Source: Bacteroidia bacterium
GTDB lineage: Bacteria; Bacteroidota; Bacteroidia; Chitinophagales; JAUHXS01
NCBI GenBank assembly: GCA_030426955.1
Contig: JAUHXS010000002.1
Location: 124,001 to 188,000, forward strand
Direction: 5' to 3'
Length of the DNA stretch: 64,000 bases
The notes under the pieces: model-generated
Told to the model about the DNA's origin: nothing
Databases searched by the model: none
Seen by the model: the letters and a program-made list of their open reading frames with translations, nothing else
Shown here: piece after piece, positions 44,925-53,498 of the stretch
Position numbering within the stretch: position 1 is the stretch's first letter
Layout: the number at the start of each line of letters is the position of its first letter
Made by a program: the position numbers and the translations under genes

Positions 44925-45779
44925 ATGAAACGGTATTTATCATTAATAAAGTTCAGCCACACTATCTTCGCCCTCCCTTTTGCCTTAATAGGTTTCTTTT
45001 TAGCCACACTAAAGCATGGATATACATTTGAATGGGCTAAGTTAGTGCTGGTTATTCTGTGTATGGTGTTTGCGAGAAGTGCTGCAATGGCATTCAATCG
45101 GTATGCCGATCGTAAAATAGATGCAGATAATGAAAGAACTAAGGTTAGGGAAATTCCAGCAGGAAAAATAAAGGCAAGTTCTGTATTAACTTTTGTGATT
45201 ATTAATTCTATTGCTTTTTGTATAACTGCATACTTTATCAATCGCATTTGTTTTTTTCTTTCACCAGTCGCCTTACTAGTAGTTTTAGGTTATAGCTATA
45301 CTAAGCGATTTACTTCACTAGCCCATTTTGTACTAGGCTTGGGATTGTCGTTGGCGCCTATTGGCGCCTATTTAGCAGTGTCTGCCGAATTTAACTTGTT
45401 GCCAATACTATTTTCTTGTGCCGTGTTCTTTTGGGTAGGTGGCTTTGATATTATTTATGCACTTCAAGATGAAGTTTTTGACAAACAGCACAATCTTTTC
45501 TCCATTCCGTCATGGTTAGGAAAGAGAAAAGCATTAGTTTTTTCGATGCTTGTTCATTTATTTGTTGCTGTGATTGTATTACTCATAGGAGTTTATGGTA
45601 ATTTTCAATGGTTCTATCTTGCTGGAGCAATAATATTTATAGGCTTATTAGTCTATCAGCATACTTTGGTAAAACCTAATGATTTAAGTAAAGTAAATTT
45701 AGCTTTCTTTACGACAAATGGCATCGCTAGTGTTGTATTTGCAACCTTTGTTTTAACAGATATGTTGCTATTACACTAA
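44925..45779 (+). CDS. mqnP: UbiA-family prenyltransferase (menaquinone, MqnP-like)
   Basis: 284 residues with about eight to nine membrane helices. The two Asp-rich Mg-prenyl-diphosphate motifs are NRYADRKIDADN and ALQDEVFDKQHN. Annotated in most genomes as 4-hydroxybenzoate polyprenyltransferase. In Bacteroidota without ubiquinone it more likely prenylates the futalosine-pathway naphthoate (MqnP). That assignment is by taxon and family, not from a visible diagnostic residue. Its last four bases overlap the convergent GroES-like gene. Confidence 0.8.
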   Translation: MKRYLSLIKFSHTIFALPFALIGFFLATLKHGYTFEWAKLVLVILCMVFARSAAMAFNRYADRKIDADNERTKVREIPAGKIKASSVLTFVIINSIAFCITAYFINRICFFLSPVALLVVLGYSYTKRFTSLAHFVLGLGLSLAPIGAYLAVSAEFNLLPILFSCAVFFWVGGFDIIYALQDEVFDKQHNLFSIPSWLGKRKALVFSMLVHLFVAVIVLLIGVYGNFQWFYLAGAIIFIGLLVYQHTLVKPNDLSKVNLAFFTTNGIASVVFATFVLTDMLLLH

Positions 45780-46156
45780 TTGAACATTCCTTCGTCTCTT
45801 ATGACCATCAAAATGGCAGCTTGAGGTACTATGACGTACTTTTCTTTGTTAAACTCAATTTCGTGTGCACTATTTTGCAAGTATATTGCCAAATCTCCTT
45901 CTTCGGTTTGCAATGGTATGTACTTAGTCGTTTCTGCCTTGTCTTTCCAAAAGTCTTCATTTTCTGGAGGAATCGGTATCGGGTAGCCTGGACCCATTTT
46001 TATGATGTACCCACTTTGGATCCTTTCTTTTTCTTGAACTCCAGGGGGGAGATATAGTCCTGATTTCGTTCTAGAATTAATAGTTTTGGGTTTGATCAAT
46101 ATGCGATCTCCAATGACAATAAATTTACTGAAATCTTCTACTTCAATATTATTCAT
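45776..46156 (-). CDS. GroES-like (Cpn10) co-chaperonin paralogue
   Basis: 126 residues. The Cpn10 fold is visible: VIGDRILIKPKTINSRTKSGLYLPPGVQEKERIQSGYIIKMGPG at the N-terminal half and AHEIEFNKEKYVIVPQAAILMVI at the end. A loop of about 30 extra residues (YPIPIPPENEDFWKDKAETT...) replaces the usual central region, and no groEL is adjacent. It is therefore a paralogue rather than the main groES. Function inferred from the fold only. Confidence 0.8.
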   Translation of the reverse strand: MNNIEVEDFSKFIVIGDRILIKPKTINSRTKSGLYLPPGVQEKERIQSGYIIKMGPGYPIPIPPENEDFWKDKAETTKYIPLQTEEGDLAIYLQNSAHEIEFNKEKYVIVPQAAILMVIRDEGMFN

Positions 46157-46173
46157 TAATTTATAATTTGATG

Positions 46174-46181
46174 CAAAAATA
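46174..46181 (-). promoter_or_regulatory. TATTTTTG -7 promoter element for the GroES-like gene
   Basis: Perfect TAnnTTTG on the minus strand, 18 bases before the ATG. The further gap to 46425 shows no gene or hairpin that I can support. Confidence 0.5.
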
Positions 46182-46425
46182 AAAATATCAGATAAAAGAG
46201 TTTAGATTAACGTGAATTACAGATTCTAATTATATTAAGCTCCTTTCCTTAAATTGCGAATAGTTAAAAGCTAAGCATTTGTTAAAACATCTCCGTTACC
46301 TCTTGTAATAGATTGCTTGTTGCAATTTTCCGATCTGTATTAGCTATAATATTAAGTGAGCAGTAATTTTTGTAGCTAAACGATTTCTAGTCTCCTATTT
46401 CTTGTTTCTAAAGTTTTATGCTCTT

Positions 46426-47196
46426 TTACTTTGCTTCATTTAGTTTCCAACTATAATCTAGGTAATCAATAGCTACATCAGCATTCATTTTTGTGTTGGC
46501 GTATTGATTAATAAATTCAATCAAAGACATATCTGCGGTGAAATCTCCTTTGTACCAGTCAAATAGCTTTGATAGTTGCGCTTTGCTTGGAGTTATCTTA
46601 TTATATTTATCTTGATTAATAAAGTACTTTGTTTGATCCGTTAATTGAGCGTTTAGTTTTTCAGCAGTATAGGCCTCATTTCTGAGCTTTGGACATGATT
46701 CAGAAGCGCAGTTCACCGCAAAGTGAATGCGAGGCTCGTCAAACTGTCTTCTTATTTTGGCGTGCTCAATATTATTTAAATCATACGTTTGGTCTTCTAT
46801 TTGGATAAACTTGATATCCCAAGTGGTATTTACTTTATATATTGATCCGCCTAACTCTTTGATGCTATTTATTGGATAGTTCTTAGCGATTAACTTAACT
46901 GTGAAAGCGTTGTAGGCATTAATCCAATATGCTAATCGTTCATTTTTGCTCCAATATTTTTCATTCGGATGGTTATCGCTCATGAGTTTTAAGTATTCAT
47001 TCAGGTGGGTGCTATCCTTTACAAAGCCTTTGTAATTCACATCTCCTTGGGGTGAAACATATTTTTTCAAAAGCTCATTCCATATATCATGTTTTATCGG
47101 TTTTGAGGTATATTCCTTGCCCGTTATAACGGATACACAGCAGGAGAACAAAATAATTAAAAGTATGTTTGAGAAGACCAACTTCAACTTTTGCAT
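46426..47196 (-). CDS. DUF547 lipoprotein
   Basis: 256 residues. N-terminal lipoprotein-type signal (LVFSNILLIILFSCC). The DUF547 domain is recognised by LAYWINAYNAFTVKLIAKNYPINSIKELGG, LNNIEHAKIRRQFDEPRIHFAVNCASESCPKLRNEAYTAEKLNAQL. DUF547 is widespread in secreted bacterial proteins and of unknown function. It is divergent from a glycosyltransferase gene, 60 bases apart. Confidence 0.85.
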   Translation of the reverse strand: MQKLKLVFSNILLIILFSCCVSVITGKEYTSKPIKHDIWNELLKKYVSPQGDVNYKGFVKDSTHLNEYLKLMSDNHPNEKYWSKNERLAYWINAYNAFTVKLIAKNYPINSIKELGGSIYKVNTTWDIKFIQIEDQTYDLNNIEHAKIRRQFDEPRIHFAVNCASESCPKLRNEAYTAEKLNAQLTDQTKYFINQDKYNKITPSKAQLSKLFDWYKGDFTADMSLIEFINQYANTKMNADVAIDYLDYSWKLNEAK

Positions 47197-47207
47197 TGTA
47201 AATATTT

Positions 47208-47215
47208 TAACTTTG
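47208..47215 (+). promoter_or_regulatory. TAACTTTG -7 promoter element for the glycosyltransferase gene
   Basis: TAnnTTTG match, 42 bases before the ATG, in the short divergent region; a TTTG at 47190-47193 is closer than the ideal -33 spacing. Confidence 0.4.
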
Positions 47216-47256
47216 TCAACTTAACTGAGATACCAAGATAATAGTTCACAAAAACT

Positions 47257-47943
47257 ATGCCAATTAGCATTATTATTCCAACTTTTAACGAAGCAAGTCA
47301 GATACGAGAGGTTTTAGACTACTTGTATGCTAATGCGAATAAAAATGTTTGTGAGATTATTGTCGTTGATGGATTCAGTAATGATCGAACGGCAGAAATT
47401 GCTAAGGAAAAAGGGGCTAAAGTATTATTGGCTCCTCAAAAAGGTCGAGCTACTCAAATGAATTTTGCAGTCAAGCAATCGGTCGGGGATATTTTATATT
47501 TTGTTCATGCAGATTCACGTCCTCCTAAGACTTATGCTAGCGACATAAAAAAAGCCATAAATGAAGGCTATCAAATTGGAGGATATCGTTTTAAGTTTAG
47601 ATCTGAGAAAATGATGTTGAAGCTGAATTCTTTTATGACAAGGTTTAACTTTCTTTTCTGTCGAGGAGGAGACCAAACCATATTTATAACTAGAAAGTTG
47701 TTTGATAAACTAGGTGGGTATAATGATCAGGATCAGATCATGGAGGAGTATAATTTGATGAAAGCTGCTCGAAAAATCACAGCATATAAATTAATTCCTA
47801 AAAGTACTAGTGTCTCCGCAAGGAAGTATGAGGAGAATAGTTATTTGCGTGTAAACTTTGCCAACTTTATTGTCTTCAATATGTGGCGATTAGGTTTTGC
47901 ACAAGAAAAAATACATAAAATGTATAAATCAATCTTATATTAA
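47257..47943 (+). CDS. family-2 glycosyltransferase (TIGR04283-like)
   Basis: 228 residues with GT-A fold. SIIIPTFNEASQIREVLDYL at the N-terminus, EIIVVDGFSNDRTAEIA, a DxD-like HADSRPP and GRATQMNFAVKQSVGDILYFVHADSR are the features of the small GT2 group often called arsenosugar-biosynthesis-associated (TIGR04283). The true substrate is unknown. No membrane helix. An SDR gene begins 17 bases downstream. Confidence 0.82.
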   Translation: MPISIIIPTFNEASQIREVLDYLYANANKNVCEIIVVDGFSNDRTAEIAKEKGAKVLLAPQKGRATQMNFAVKQSVGDILYFVHADSRPPKTYASDIKKAINEGYQIGGYRFKFRSEKMMLKLNSFMTRFNFLFCRGGDQTIFITRKLFDKLGGYNDQDQIMEEYNLMKAARKITAYKLIPKSTSVSARKYEENSYLRVNFANFIVFNMWRLGFAQEKIHKMYKSILY

Positions 47944-47959
47944 ACAAGATAAACTATTT

Positions 47960-48754
47960 ATGAACTTTAATAACAAGACAGTTTGGATTACAGGGGCTTC
48001 ATCTGGAATTGGTAAGGCTTTAGCAATTGCATTTGCAAAGAAAAAGTCAAGTCTAATTATTTCTGCCAGAAGAGAAGATGAGTTGGAAAAAGTAAAGAAG
48101 GAGTGCCTTAAATATTGTGCTAATTGTGTTGTTATCCCTATAGATCTTAGCAAAAGGGAATCTGTTAATACTGCCTTTAGCATCTTTGAGGAGCATAATA
48201 AGACGATAGACATATTAATTAATAATGGAGGAATCAGTCAAAGGTCATTGGCTATAGAAACAGACCTGGAGGTGGATAAAAGGATAATGGAGGTGAATTA
48301 TTTTGGATCAATTCAGCTAACTAAGCTCGTGGCAAAAAAGATGGTTGAACAAAAGAGTGGCCATATTGTAGCGATTAGTAGTGTTGTTGGAAAATTTGGT
48401 TTTAAATTGAGAAGTGCGTACGCAGCGTCAAAACATGCATTGCATGGCTTTTTTGAATCTCTAAGGTTAGAGCTAAATGATTCTAAAGTGAACGTATTAT
48501 TGGTCTGTCCAGGAAGAATAAAAACGGACATTTCATTGCACGCACTTAAAGCTGATGGTAATGAAAATCGGAAAGAAGAAGCTTCCTTGCGAGAAGGAAT
48601 GGATGCTGAGGTCTGTGCCGAAAAGATAATTAGAGCTATAAAACAGAATAAGAAAGAGATCTATATTGGGGGTAAAGAGGTATTAATGGTTTGGTTTAAA
48701 AGGTTTTTTCCTTGGTTGTTTTATAAAATAGCTTTCAAGGCAAAAGCGAACTGA
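47960..48754 (+). CDS. short-chain dehydrogenase/reductase
   Basis: 264 residues from the ATG at 47960; an upstream in-frame start would overlap the glycosyltransferase gene and lacks SDR similarity. NAD(P) motif WITGASSGIGKALA, NNGG at the end of strand 4, catalytic Ser in ISSVVG and Tyr/Lys in YAASKHALHG. Long C-terminal part (KRFFPWLFYKIAFKAK) is membrane-affine, as in DHRS7/ketoreductase-like SDRs acting on lipids. Substrate unknown; a lipid ketone is plausible. Confidence 0.88.
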   Translation: MNFNNKTVWITGASSGIGKALAIAFAKKKSSLIISARREDELEKVKKECLKYCANCVVIPIDLSKRESVNTAFSIFEEHNKTIDILINNGGISQRSLAIETDLEVDKRIMEVNYFGSIQLTKLVAKKMVEQKSGHIVAISSVVGKFGFKLRSAYAASKHALHGFFESLRLELNDSKVNVLLVCPGRIKTDISLHALKADGNENRKEEASLREGMDAEVCAEKIIRAIKQNKKEIYIGGKEVLMVWFKRFFPWLFYKIAFKAKAN

Positions 48755-48800
48755 GAATTAGTTTGACAGTAATGATTAAAGACTTACTTTAGCGACAATT

Positions 48801-49859
48801 ATGGCAAAAACAATAGCAGGAATACAACAGATTGGCATCGGAGTCACAGATGCAAAAGCAGCTTTTAAATGGTATAGAAAGTATTTTGGAACTGATATTC
48901 AGATTTTTGCAGATGAGGCAGAAGCTAATCTGATGTTGAAATACACTGGTGGTAAACCTCATAAAAGATTAGCCATTCTTGCAATGAACTTACAAAGTGG
49001 AGGTGGTTTTGAAATATGGGAATATACTTCAAGGAAATCTCAACCAGCAAAATTTGATATACGGTTGGGCGATTATGGTATCTACGCGGTGAAAATAAAG
49101 TGTAAAAATGTAAAAGAAACATTTAAATACTTTTCACAAGAAGGGTTAAACATTTTGGGCGAGTTGAGTAAAAATCCTGTTGGGCAAGATCATTTCTTCA
49201 TAAAAGATCCTTACGGTAATGTATTTGAAATGGTGGAAGGGTACGGTTGGTTTAAAAATGAAAACAAAGGCACTGGAAGTAATTTTGGATGTGTTTTAGG
49301 TGTTTCTGATATCGAAAAATCAAGAAAACTATACTCTGATATATTCGGGTATGATACAGTGGTTTATGATGAAGAGGGTTCTTTTGATGATATAAGAGAC
49401 CTGCCTAGAAGGGGTAATAAGTATAGAAGGGTATTGTTAAAGCATAGTCAACCTAGACAAGGTGCGTTTACGAAGCTATTAGGTCCTAGTGAAATAGAGC
49501 TATTTCAATTAATTGAAGGTGCTCCGAAAAAAATGTATGAAGATCGATACTGGGGAGACCAAGGCTACATTCATCTTTGTTTTGATATTAGTGGTATGGA
49601 TGAGTTGAGAGAAGAGTGCAAAGAAAAAGGATTTCCTTTTACAGTAGATAGTAGTGACACATTTGATATGGGAGAAGCTGGTGGGCATTTTTCATATATT
49701 GAAGACCCTGATGGGACTTTAATAGAATTTGTGGAAACACATCGTGTGCCAGTAATGAAAAAGTTTGGTTGGTATTTAAATCTTAAAAAAAGAAACCCAA
49801 GGAAATCACTTCCAAACTGGATTGTGAAATCACTCGCTTTTAATAGGGTTAAAGATTAA
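48801..49859 (+). CDS. VOC-family protein with two glyoxalase-like domains
   Basis: 352 residues with two vicinal-oxygen-chelate modules. The first is QQIGIGVTDAKAAFKWYRKYFG ... DHFFIKDPYGNVFEMVEG; the second is GCVLGVSDIEKSRKLYSDIFGYD ... GHFSYIEDPDGTLIEFVETHRVPV. The His/Glu metal positions are partly present (Glu in each end motif, DP-GN/DG). The family includes glyoxalases and extradiol dioxygenases; the substrate cannot be told from the sequence. Confidence 0.8.
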   Translation: MAKTIAGIQQIGIGVTDAKAAFKWYRKYFGTDIQIFADEAEANLMLKYTGGKPHKRLAILAMNLQSGGGFEIWEYTSRKSQPAKFDIRLGDYGIYAVKIKCKNVKETFKYFSQEGLNILGELSKNPVGQDHFFIKDPYGNVFEMVEGYGWFKNENKGTGSNFGCVLGVSDIEKSRKLYSDIFGYDTVVYDEEGSFDDIRDLPRRGNKYRRVLLKHSQPRQGAFTKLLGPSEIELFQLIEGAPKKMYEDRYWGDQGYIHLCFDISGMDELREECKEKGFPFTVDSSDTFDMGEAGGHFSYIEDPDGTLIEFVETHRVPVMKKFGWYLNLKKRNPRKSLPNWIVKSLAFNRVKD

Positions 49860-49891
49860 ATTTAAAAGGAGGGATAAAGAAAAAACCGCAC

Positions 49892-50030
49892 AGACAATAC
49901 GTTTAGAAAAATTTCTAAACAGACATGGTTGGAGCTGCCGTTAAAATTCGGTAATCCCCTTGTCTCGTAATGAGAGTCACGCCTAAGGCGTAATTGAGGC
50001 CCGCCCTTGTCTTTCCGAGCTTCACTCCAA
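49892..50030. ncRNA. candidate structured RNA or repeat element (unassigned)
   Basis: A segment of about 140 bases is visibly richer in GC than its surroundings and has nested complementary stretches. TTGGAG (49929) pairs with CTCCAA (50025) as an outer stem. GCCG/CGGT (49937/49949), TCTC/GAGA (49963/49972) and ACGCC/GGCGT (49979/49987) form inner hairpins. AGACAA (49892) matches TTGTCT at 49960 and 50008. A perfect 9-bp hairpin lies at 49901-49920. No known RNA family is recognised. On the minus strand a frame of about 37 residues stays open, but with no start that is convincing. Confidence 0.35.
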
Positions 50031-50126
50031 ATTAATAAATGTTAAATTTTCAAACGTTTTACGTCCATGCGGATACTTTAAGTTAGAAAAAAACTTATAC
50101 TTCTTAAACTAATTAGCTTTAAATTT

Positions 50127-50276
50127 ATGTCCATGAAAAAACTTTTTAAAGTATTAGCAATTGTTAATAAAGTACTTCTCCCAAAAGTCAGCAATAAAGA
50201 TTTGACCAAGCTCTCAAAGATTGATCAGTTAATAGTTGCATATAGATATTGGGTGACAAAAAATAGTTTGAATTAG
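50127..50276 (+). CDS. small basic protein (49 residues), often labelled SsrA-binding-like
   Basis: ATG at 50127 (or 50133) to TAG at 50276. The sequence KKLFKVLAIVNKVLLPKVSN followed by DLTKLSKIDQLIVAYRYWVTKNSL matches from memory a small protein of Bacteroidota that annotators sometimes call SsrA-binding. It is rich in Lys, Leu and Val and probably folds as two helices. Real function unknown; tmRNA association is doubtful. It lies 62 bases before the DUF6089 gene. Confidence 0.55.
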   Translation: MSMKKLFKVLAIVNKVLLPKVSNKDLTKLSKIDQLIVAYRYWVTKNSLN

Positions 50277-50337
50277 CATTTAAACACCTTGAGTTGTAAC
50301 ATAATTTTATTTATCTTTATCTCTTAGAGAAATCAGT

Positions 50338-51387
50338 ATGTTCAGAAAGCTTATATTTTTGATGCTCATTGCAATGTTGCCTATCTTGGTTAATGCCCAA
50401 TATAGAAACAAAGGAAATAGGAAAGCACATAATAAAAGACATCTTAAAGTTTCAAAAGGAACATCTAGTAAAGTTGGGTATAGCTTTATATCTAAACTGA
50501 TTTACGGAAATATTGGTCAACAGGTAGGAGGCGGTATTGGTAGTGCTAACTTCTTAGGTGAACTAGGAGGTGCAAAAGGAGTGGGTAAAGGGTTCTTCTT
50601 TGATTATAAATTTAGAGAGACTAGACCTGCTTTAATTGCGTTTTATAGACTTAATTCGACTCCATGGTTTGCTGCTAGAGCAGACTTAAGTTTTGCTATG
50701 GTAGGTGGTAGCGATGCTAACATTAAAGTGGATCTTCCTACGACACCACAAGAAACTGTGACAGCCGAAGCTGGTTGGTATCGAAAATATAGAAACCTAA
50801 GTTTTCGATCACACATTCTAGAGTTGTCTGCTATGTTTGAGTTTAACTTACTTCGATATGAGTTTGGTAGGAGGAAGTATAGATATACTCCATACGTTTT
50901 TGGAGGGGTTGGTATATTCCATTTTATGCCTAAGGCTAAATACAATGGACAATGGGTCAATCTAAGAAAATTAGGAACAGAAGGACAGGATTTTGCAGCT
51001 TATCCAGATAGAAAGCGTTATTCTCAAATACAACCAACCATACCATTAGGTATCGGCTTTAAATATAATTTTACTAGGGAGATAAGCTTTTCTTTTGAAT
51101 ATGGATACAGAATAACATTTACAGATTACATAGATGATGTAAGCAAAACATATGTAGACCCTCAGGATATATTAGCAGAGTATCCCAATAATCCTGAAAC
51201 AGCACAAATGATTATTGATCTATCTCGAAGGTCAACTGAGCTTGACCCTGATGGAACGTTTGGATATGTTACACGACCTGGTGAACAACGTGGTGACCCA
51301 AGATCAAACGATACTTATTTCTTTACTGGCGTTATTAAAATGGCATATACCTTTGCTACAGGTCGTAGCCATGCTCCTAAGTTCTAA
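50338..51387 (+). CDS. DUF6089-type outer-membrane beta-barrel protein
   Basis: 349 residues. Signal peptide MFRKLIFLMLIAMLPILVNAQ, then a basic stretch (YRNKGNRKAHNKRHLK). Barrel strands: NFLGELGGAKGVG, LRYEFGRRKYRYTPYVFGGVGIFHF, QIQPTIPLGIGFKYNFTREISFSFEYGYRITFTDYIDDVSKTYV. The motif GYRITFTDYIDDVS and the C-terminal RGDPRSNDTYFFTGVIKMAYTF are shared with the next gene, so they are paralogues. Outer-membrane location by family; function unknown. Confidence 0.8.
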   Translation: MFRKLIFLMLIAMLPILVNAQYRNKGNRKAHNKRHLKVSKGTSSKVGYSFISKLIYGNIGQQVGGGIGSANFLGELGGAKGVGKGFFFDYKFRETRPALIAFYRLNSTPWFAARADLSFAMVGGSDANIKVDLPTTPQETVTAEAGWYRKYRNLSFRSHILELSAMFEFNLLRYEFGRRKYRYTPYVFGGVGIFHFMPKAKYNGQWVNLRKLGTEGQDFAAYPDRKRYSQIQPTIPLGIGFKYNFTREISFSFEYGYRITFTDYIDDVSKTYVDPQDILAEYPNNPETAQMIIDLSRRSTELDPDGTFGYVTRPGEQRGDPRSNDTYFFTGVIKMAYTFATGRSHAPKF

Positions 51388-51438
51388 TCTGATTTTACAC
51401 AACAAATTTTATATTTAATCCGTTATTTCAAATAAGAG

Positions 51439-52158
51439 ATGATTAGGTATTATCACTTTTTATTTGTTGTTGCATTGCTTGTTTCTAGTTTTAAGGTTAC
51501 ATATGCCCAAGAGTCTGAGGTGGGCTTATGGTTAGGCGGATTAACTTATTTCGGAGATTTAAACACATCATTTAATCCTTTGGGGCTTCGTCCTGGAGGA
51601 GGTTTGATGTTAAGAAGAAGCGTTTCTCCATATATATCATTTAAAGGCACCTTAGGCGGTGGCGGTCTAGCAGGAACTGATAATAGAACAAATAAAATAT
51701 ATCAGCAGACAAGAAACCTGAGTTTTAAGTCTGTATTGATAGAAGGAGCTTTTTTAATGGAGATTCATTTTCTAAAGTATTTAAAAAAAGATGAGAATCA
51801 TCATTTTACACCTTATTTAGTAGGTGGGGTAGCTGGGTTTTATAACAATCCTACTCCTATTCATACAGAAAAAAGGTATTCACTATTTCAAGGGGCTATC
51901 CCTTATGGGCTAGGTTTTAAATGGAATATAGAATATCATTGGAATTTTGGGATAGAAATAGCTAATCGAGTTACTTTTACTGATTATCTTGATGATGTAA
52001 GTGCGGTTTACAATACAGCAAATTCCTTTGGCACGCTAGACAAACAAAGGGGTGATACACAAAAAAATGATCAATATCTGGTGATAGCCTTGTCTATTAC
52101 CTACAATGTTAGGAAGGCGAAATGCCCTAATCCCTCGAGTAACTTGTATGACTTATAG
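51439..52158 (+). CDS. DUF6089-type outer-membrane beta-barrel protein
   Basis: 239 residues, signal peptide (RYYHFLFVVALLVSSFKVTYAQ). Same layout as the gene before it: GLWLGGLTYFGDLNTSF, LKYLKKDENHHFTPYLVGGVAGFYN, YSLFQGAIPYGLGFKWNIEYHWNFGIEIANRVTFTDYLDDVSAVY and RGDTQKNDQYLVIALSITY. It is shorter because it lacks the N-terminal basic extension and one long loop. Separated from its paralogue by 51 bases; tandem duplication is the simplest explanation. Confidence 0.82.
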   Translation: MIRYYHFLFVVALLVSSFKVTYAQESEVGLWLGGLTYFGDLNTSFNPLGLRPGGGLMLRRSVSPYISFKGTLGGGGLAGTDNRTNKIYQQTRNLSFKSVLIEGAFLMEIHFLKYLKKDENHHFTPYLVGGVAGFYNNPTPIHTEKRYSLFQGAIPYGLGFKWNIEYHWNFGIEIANRVTFTDYLDDVSAVYNTANSFGTLDKQRGDTQKNDQYLVIALSITYNVRKAKCPNPSSNLYDL

Positions 52159-52253
52159 CATTAGTTGAGCCTTTGTCACAGAAATGTAAAATATGCCTCC
52201 AGTTGCATTATTAATCATTTTATTGCCATAATTAATCACGATCTTTATTTAGC

Positions 52254-53489
52254 GTGAATCATATCTTTGGCATAGAACTTAATCATCAAAACGCTCCTTT
52301 AAAAATCAGGGAGAAAGTTGCTCTGGATAATGGGCAAATTGTCGCTGCATTACATATTCTTAAAAAGAGACATTCAGAAGTTGTAATCATTGGAACTTGT
52401 AATCGGTTATCCGTTTACGTGTATGCTCAAAATTCGGAATTGGTTATTGATTGGTTTAATCAGTTCGGAGATCTAAAAGAATATTTGGCAGTTTGCAAAA
52501 ATGAAATTGCTATTAAAAAGTTATTCTCAACTGCTGCAGGTATTGAATCACAGGCCATTGGTGAACATCAAATATTAGGACAAATTAGGCAGTCTTTTTT
52601 AATTGCTCAGGAAGAAAGCACAACAGGACCTATTTTTAATGGTTTGTTTCGCAGTGCTATTCATGTAGGCAAAAGAGTAAGGGGGGAGACTTCCATAGGG
52701 CAATATTCTACCTCCCTAGCTGCGGTGGCTTATGACTTAATGAAGCAAAAGTTTAAAGATCTATCTCAAGTAAATATGATGGTCATCGGTACAGGAGATA
52801 TTGCTCAACTTGTGCTGAAGATGATAGGGAAATCTGATGTAGGAAATTTATACGTAGCAAGCAGGGATAAGAGTAGAGCAGGAGAATTAGCCAATCAGTG
52901 GAATGGGAAGCCAATCATTTATGATGAAATTGAAGATCACCTTAATCAGGTTGATGTTATATTTGGTGGATCTGGAGTTAATACGGAAGTTCTAGAATAC
53001 CACGCTGTCCATGATATTTTGCAAAGTACGCTTTTGTTAATAGATCTTGGGTTGCCGAGAAATTTTGATACAAAACTCAAAGAGATAGATCAAATAACAT
53101 TGTTAGATCTTGACGACATAAAGTTCTACACACAAGAAAGCTTTCAAAAGAGAATGAATGAAATTCCTAAAGCAGAGGGCATCATTCATGAAGAGCTAGA
53201 AGAGTTTATTGCGTGGCTGAATATTAGAAAAAACGCCAGCCCTTTGATTTCTTCTTATTGGCAGCAATTAGAAGACATAAAACAAGAAGAGTTGAAATGG
53301 GCACTGCCTAAATTGGGTGAGCTTGGTGAACAACAAGAAAAGTTAATTGAGCGTCTTTTACATAGGGTTATCAGAAAAGTTTCTAAACAACCGATTGAGC
53401 AAATGCGTAACTATGCCCAATACGATGCACCTCATGAACATCCTGCAGAGACAATTAAAAAGGTGTTTGATATTACTTCAGGTAAATAG
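52254..53489 (+). CDS. hemA: glutamyl-tRNA reductase
   Basis: First enzyme of the C5 haem pathway: reduces glutamyl-tRNA to glutamate-1-semialdehyde. 411 residues, starting with GTG (GTGAATCATATC); no ATG precedes in frame. Motifs: active-site Cys in VIIGTCNRLSVY, EHQILGQIRQS, NADP motif MVIGTGDIAQLVLKMI, FGGSGVNTEVLE, and C-terminal dimerisation helix. First gene of the haem cluster; the next gene hemC starts 9 bases after its stop. The GTG start may lower its translation. Confidence 0.95.
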   Translation: MNHIFGIELNHQNAPLKIREKVALDNGQIVAALHILKKRHSEVVIIGTCNRLSVYVYAQNSELVIDWFNQFGDLKEYLAVCKNEIAIKKLFSTAAGIESQAIGEHQILGQIRQSFLIAQEESTTGPIFNGLFRSAIHVGKRVRGETSIGQYSTSLAAVAYDLMKQKFKDLSQVNMMVIGTGDIAQLVLKMIGKSDVGNLYVASRDKSRAGELANQWNGKPIIYDEIEDHLNQVDVIFGGSGVNTEVLEYHAVHDILQSTLLLIDLGLPRNFDTKLKEIDQITLLDLDDIKFYTQESFQKRMNEIPKAEGIIHEELEEFIAWLNIRKNASPLISSYWQQLEDIKQEELKWALPKLGELGEQQEKLIERLLHRVIRKVSKQPIEQMRNYAQYDAPHEHPAETIKKVFDITSGK

Positions 53490-53498
53490 AGGTTGAGG

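Noticed and set aside
46182-46425. Gap searched for tRNA or small RNA
   Set aside because: No cloverleaf, no GC-rich stem and no promoter could be supported.
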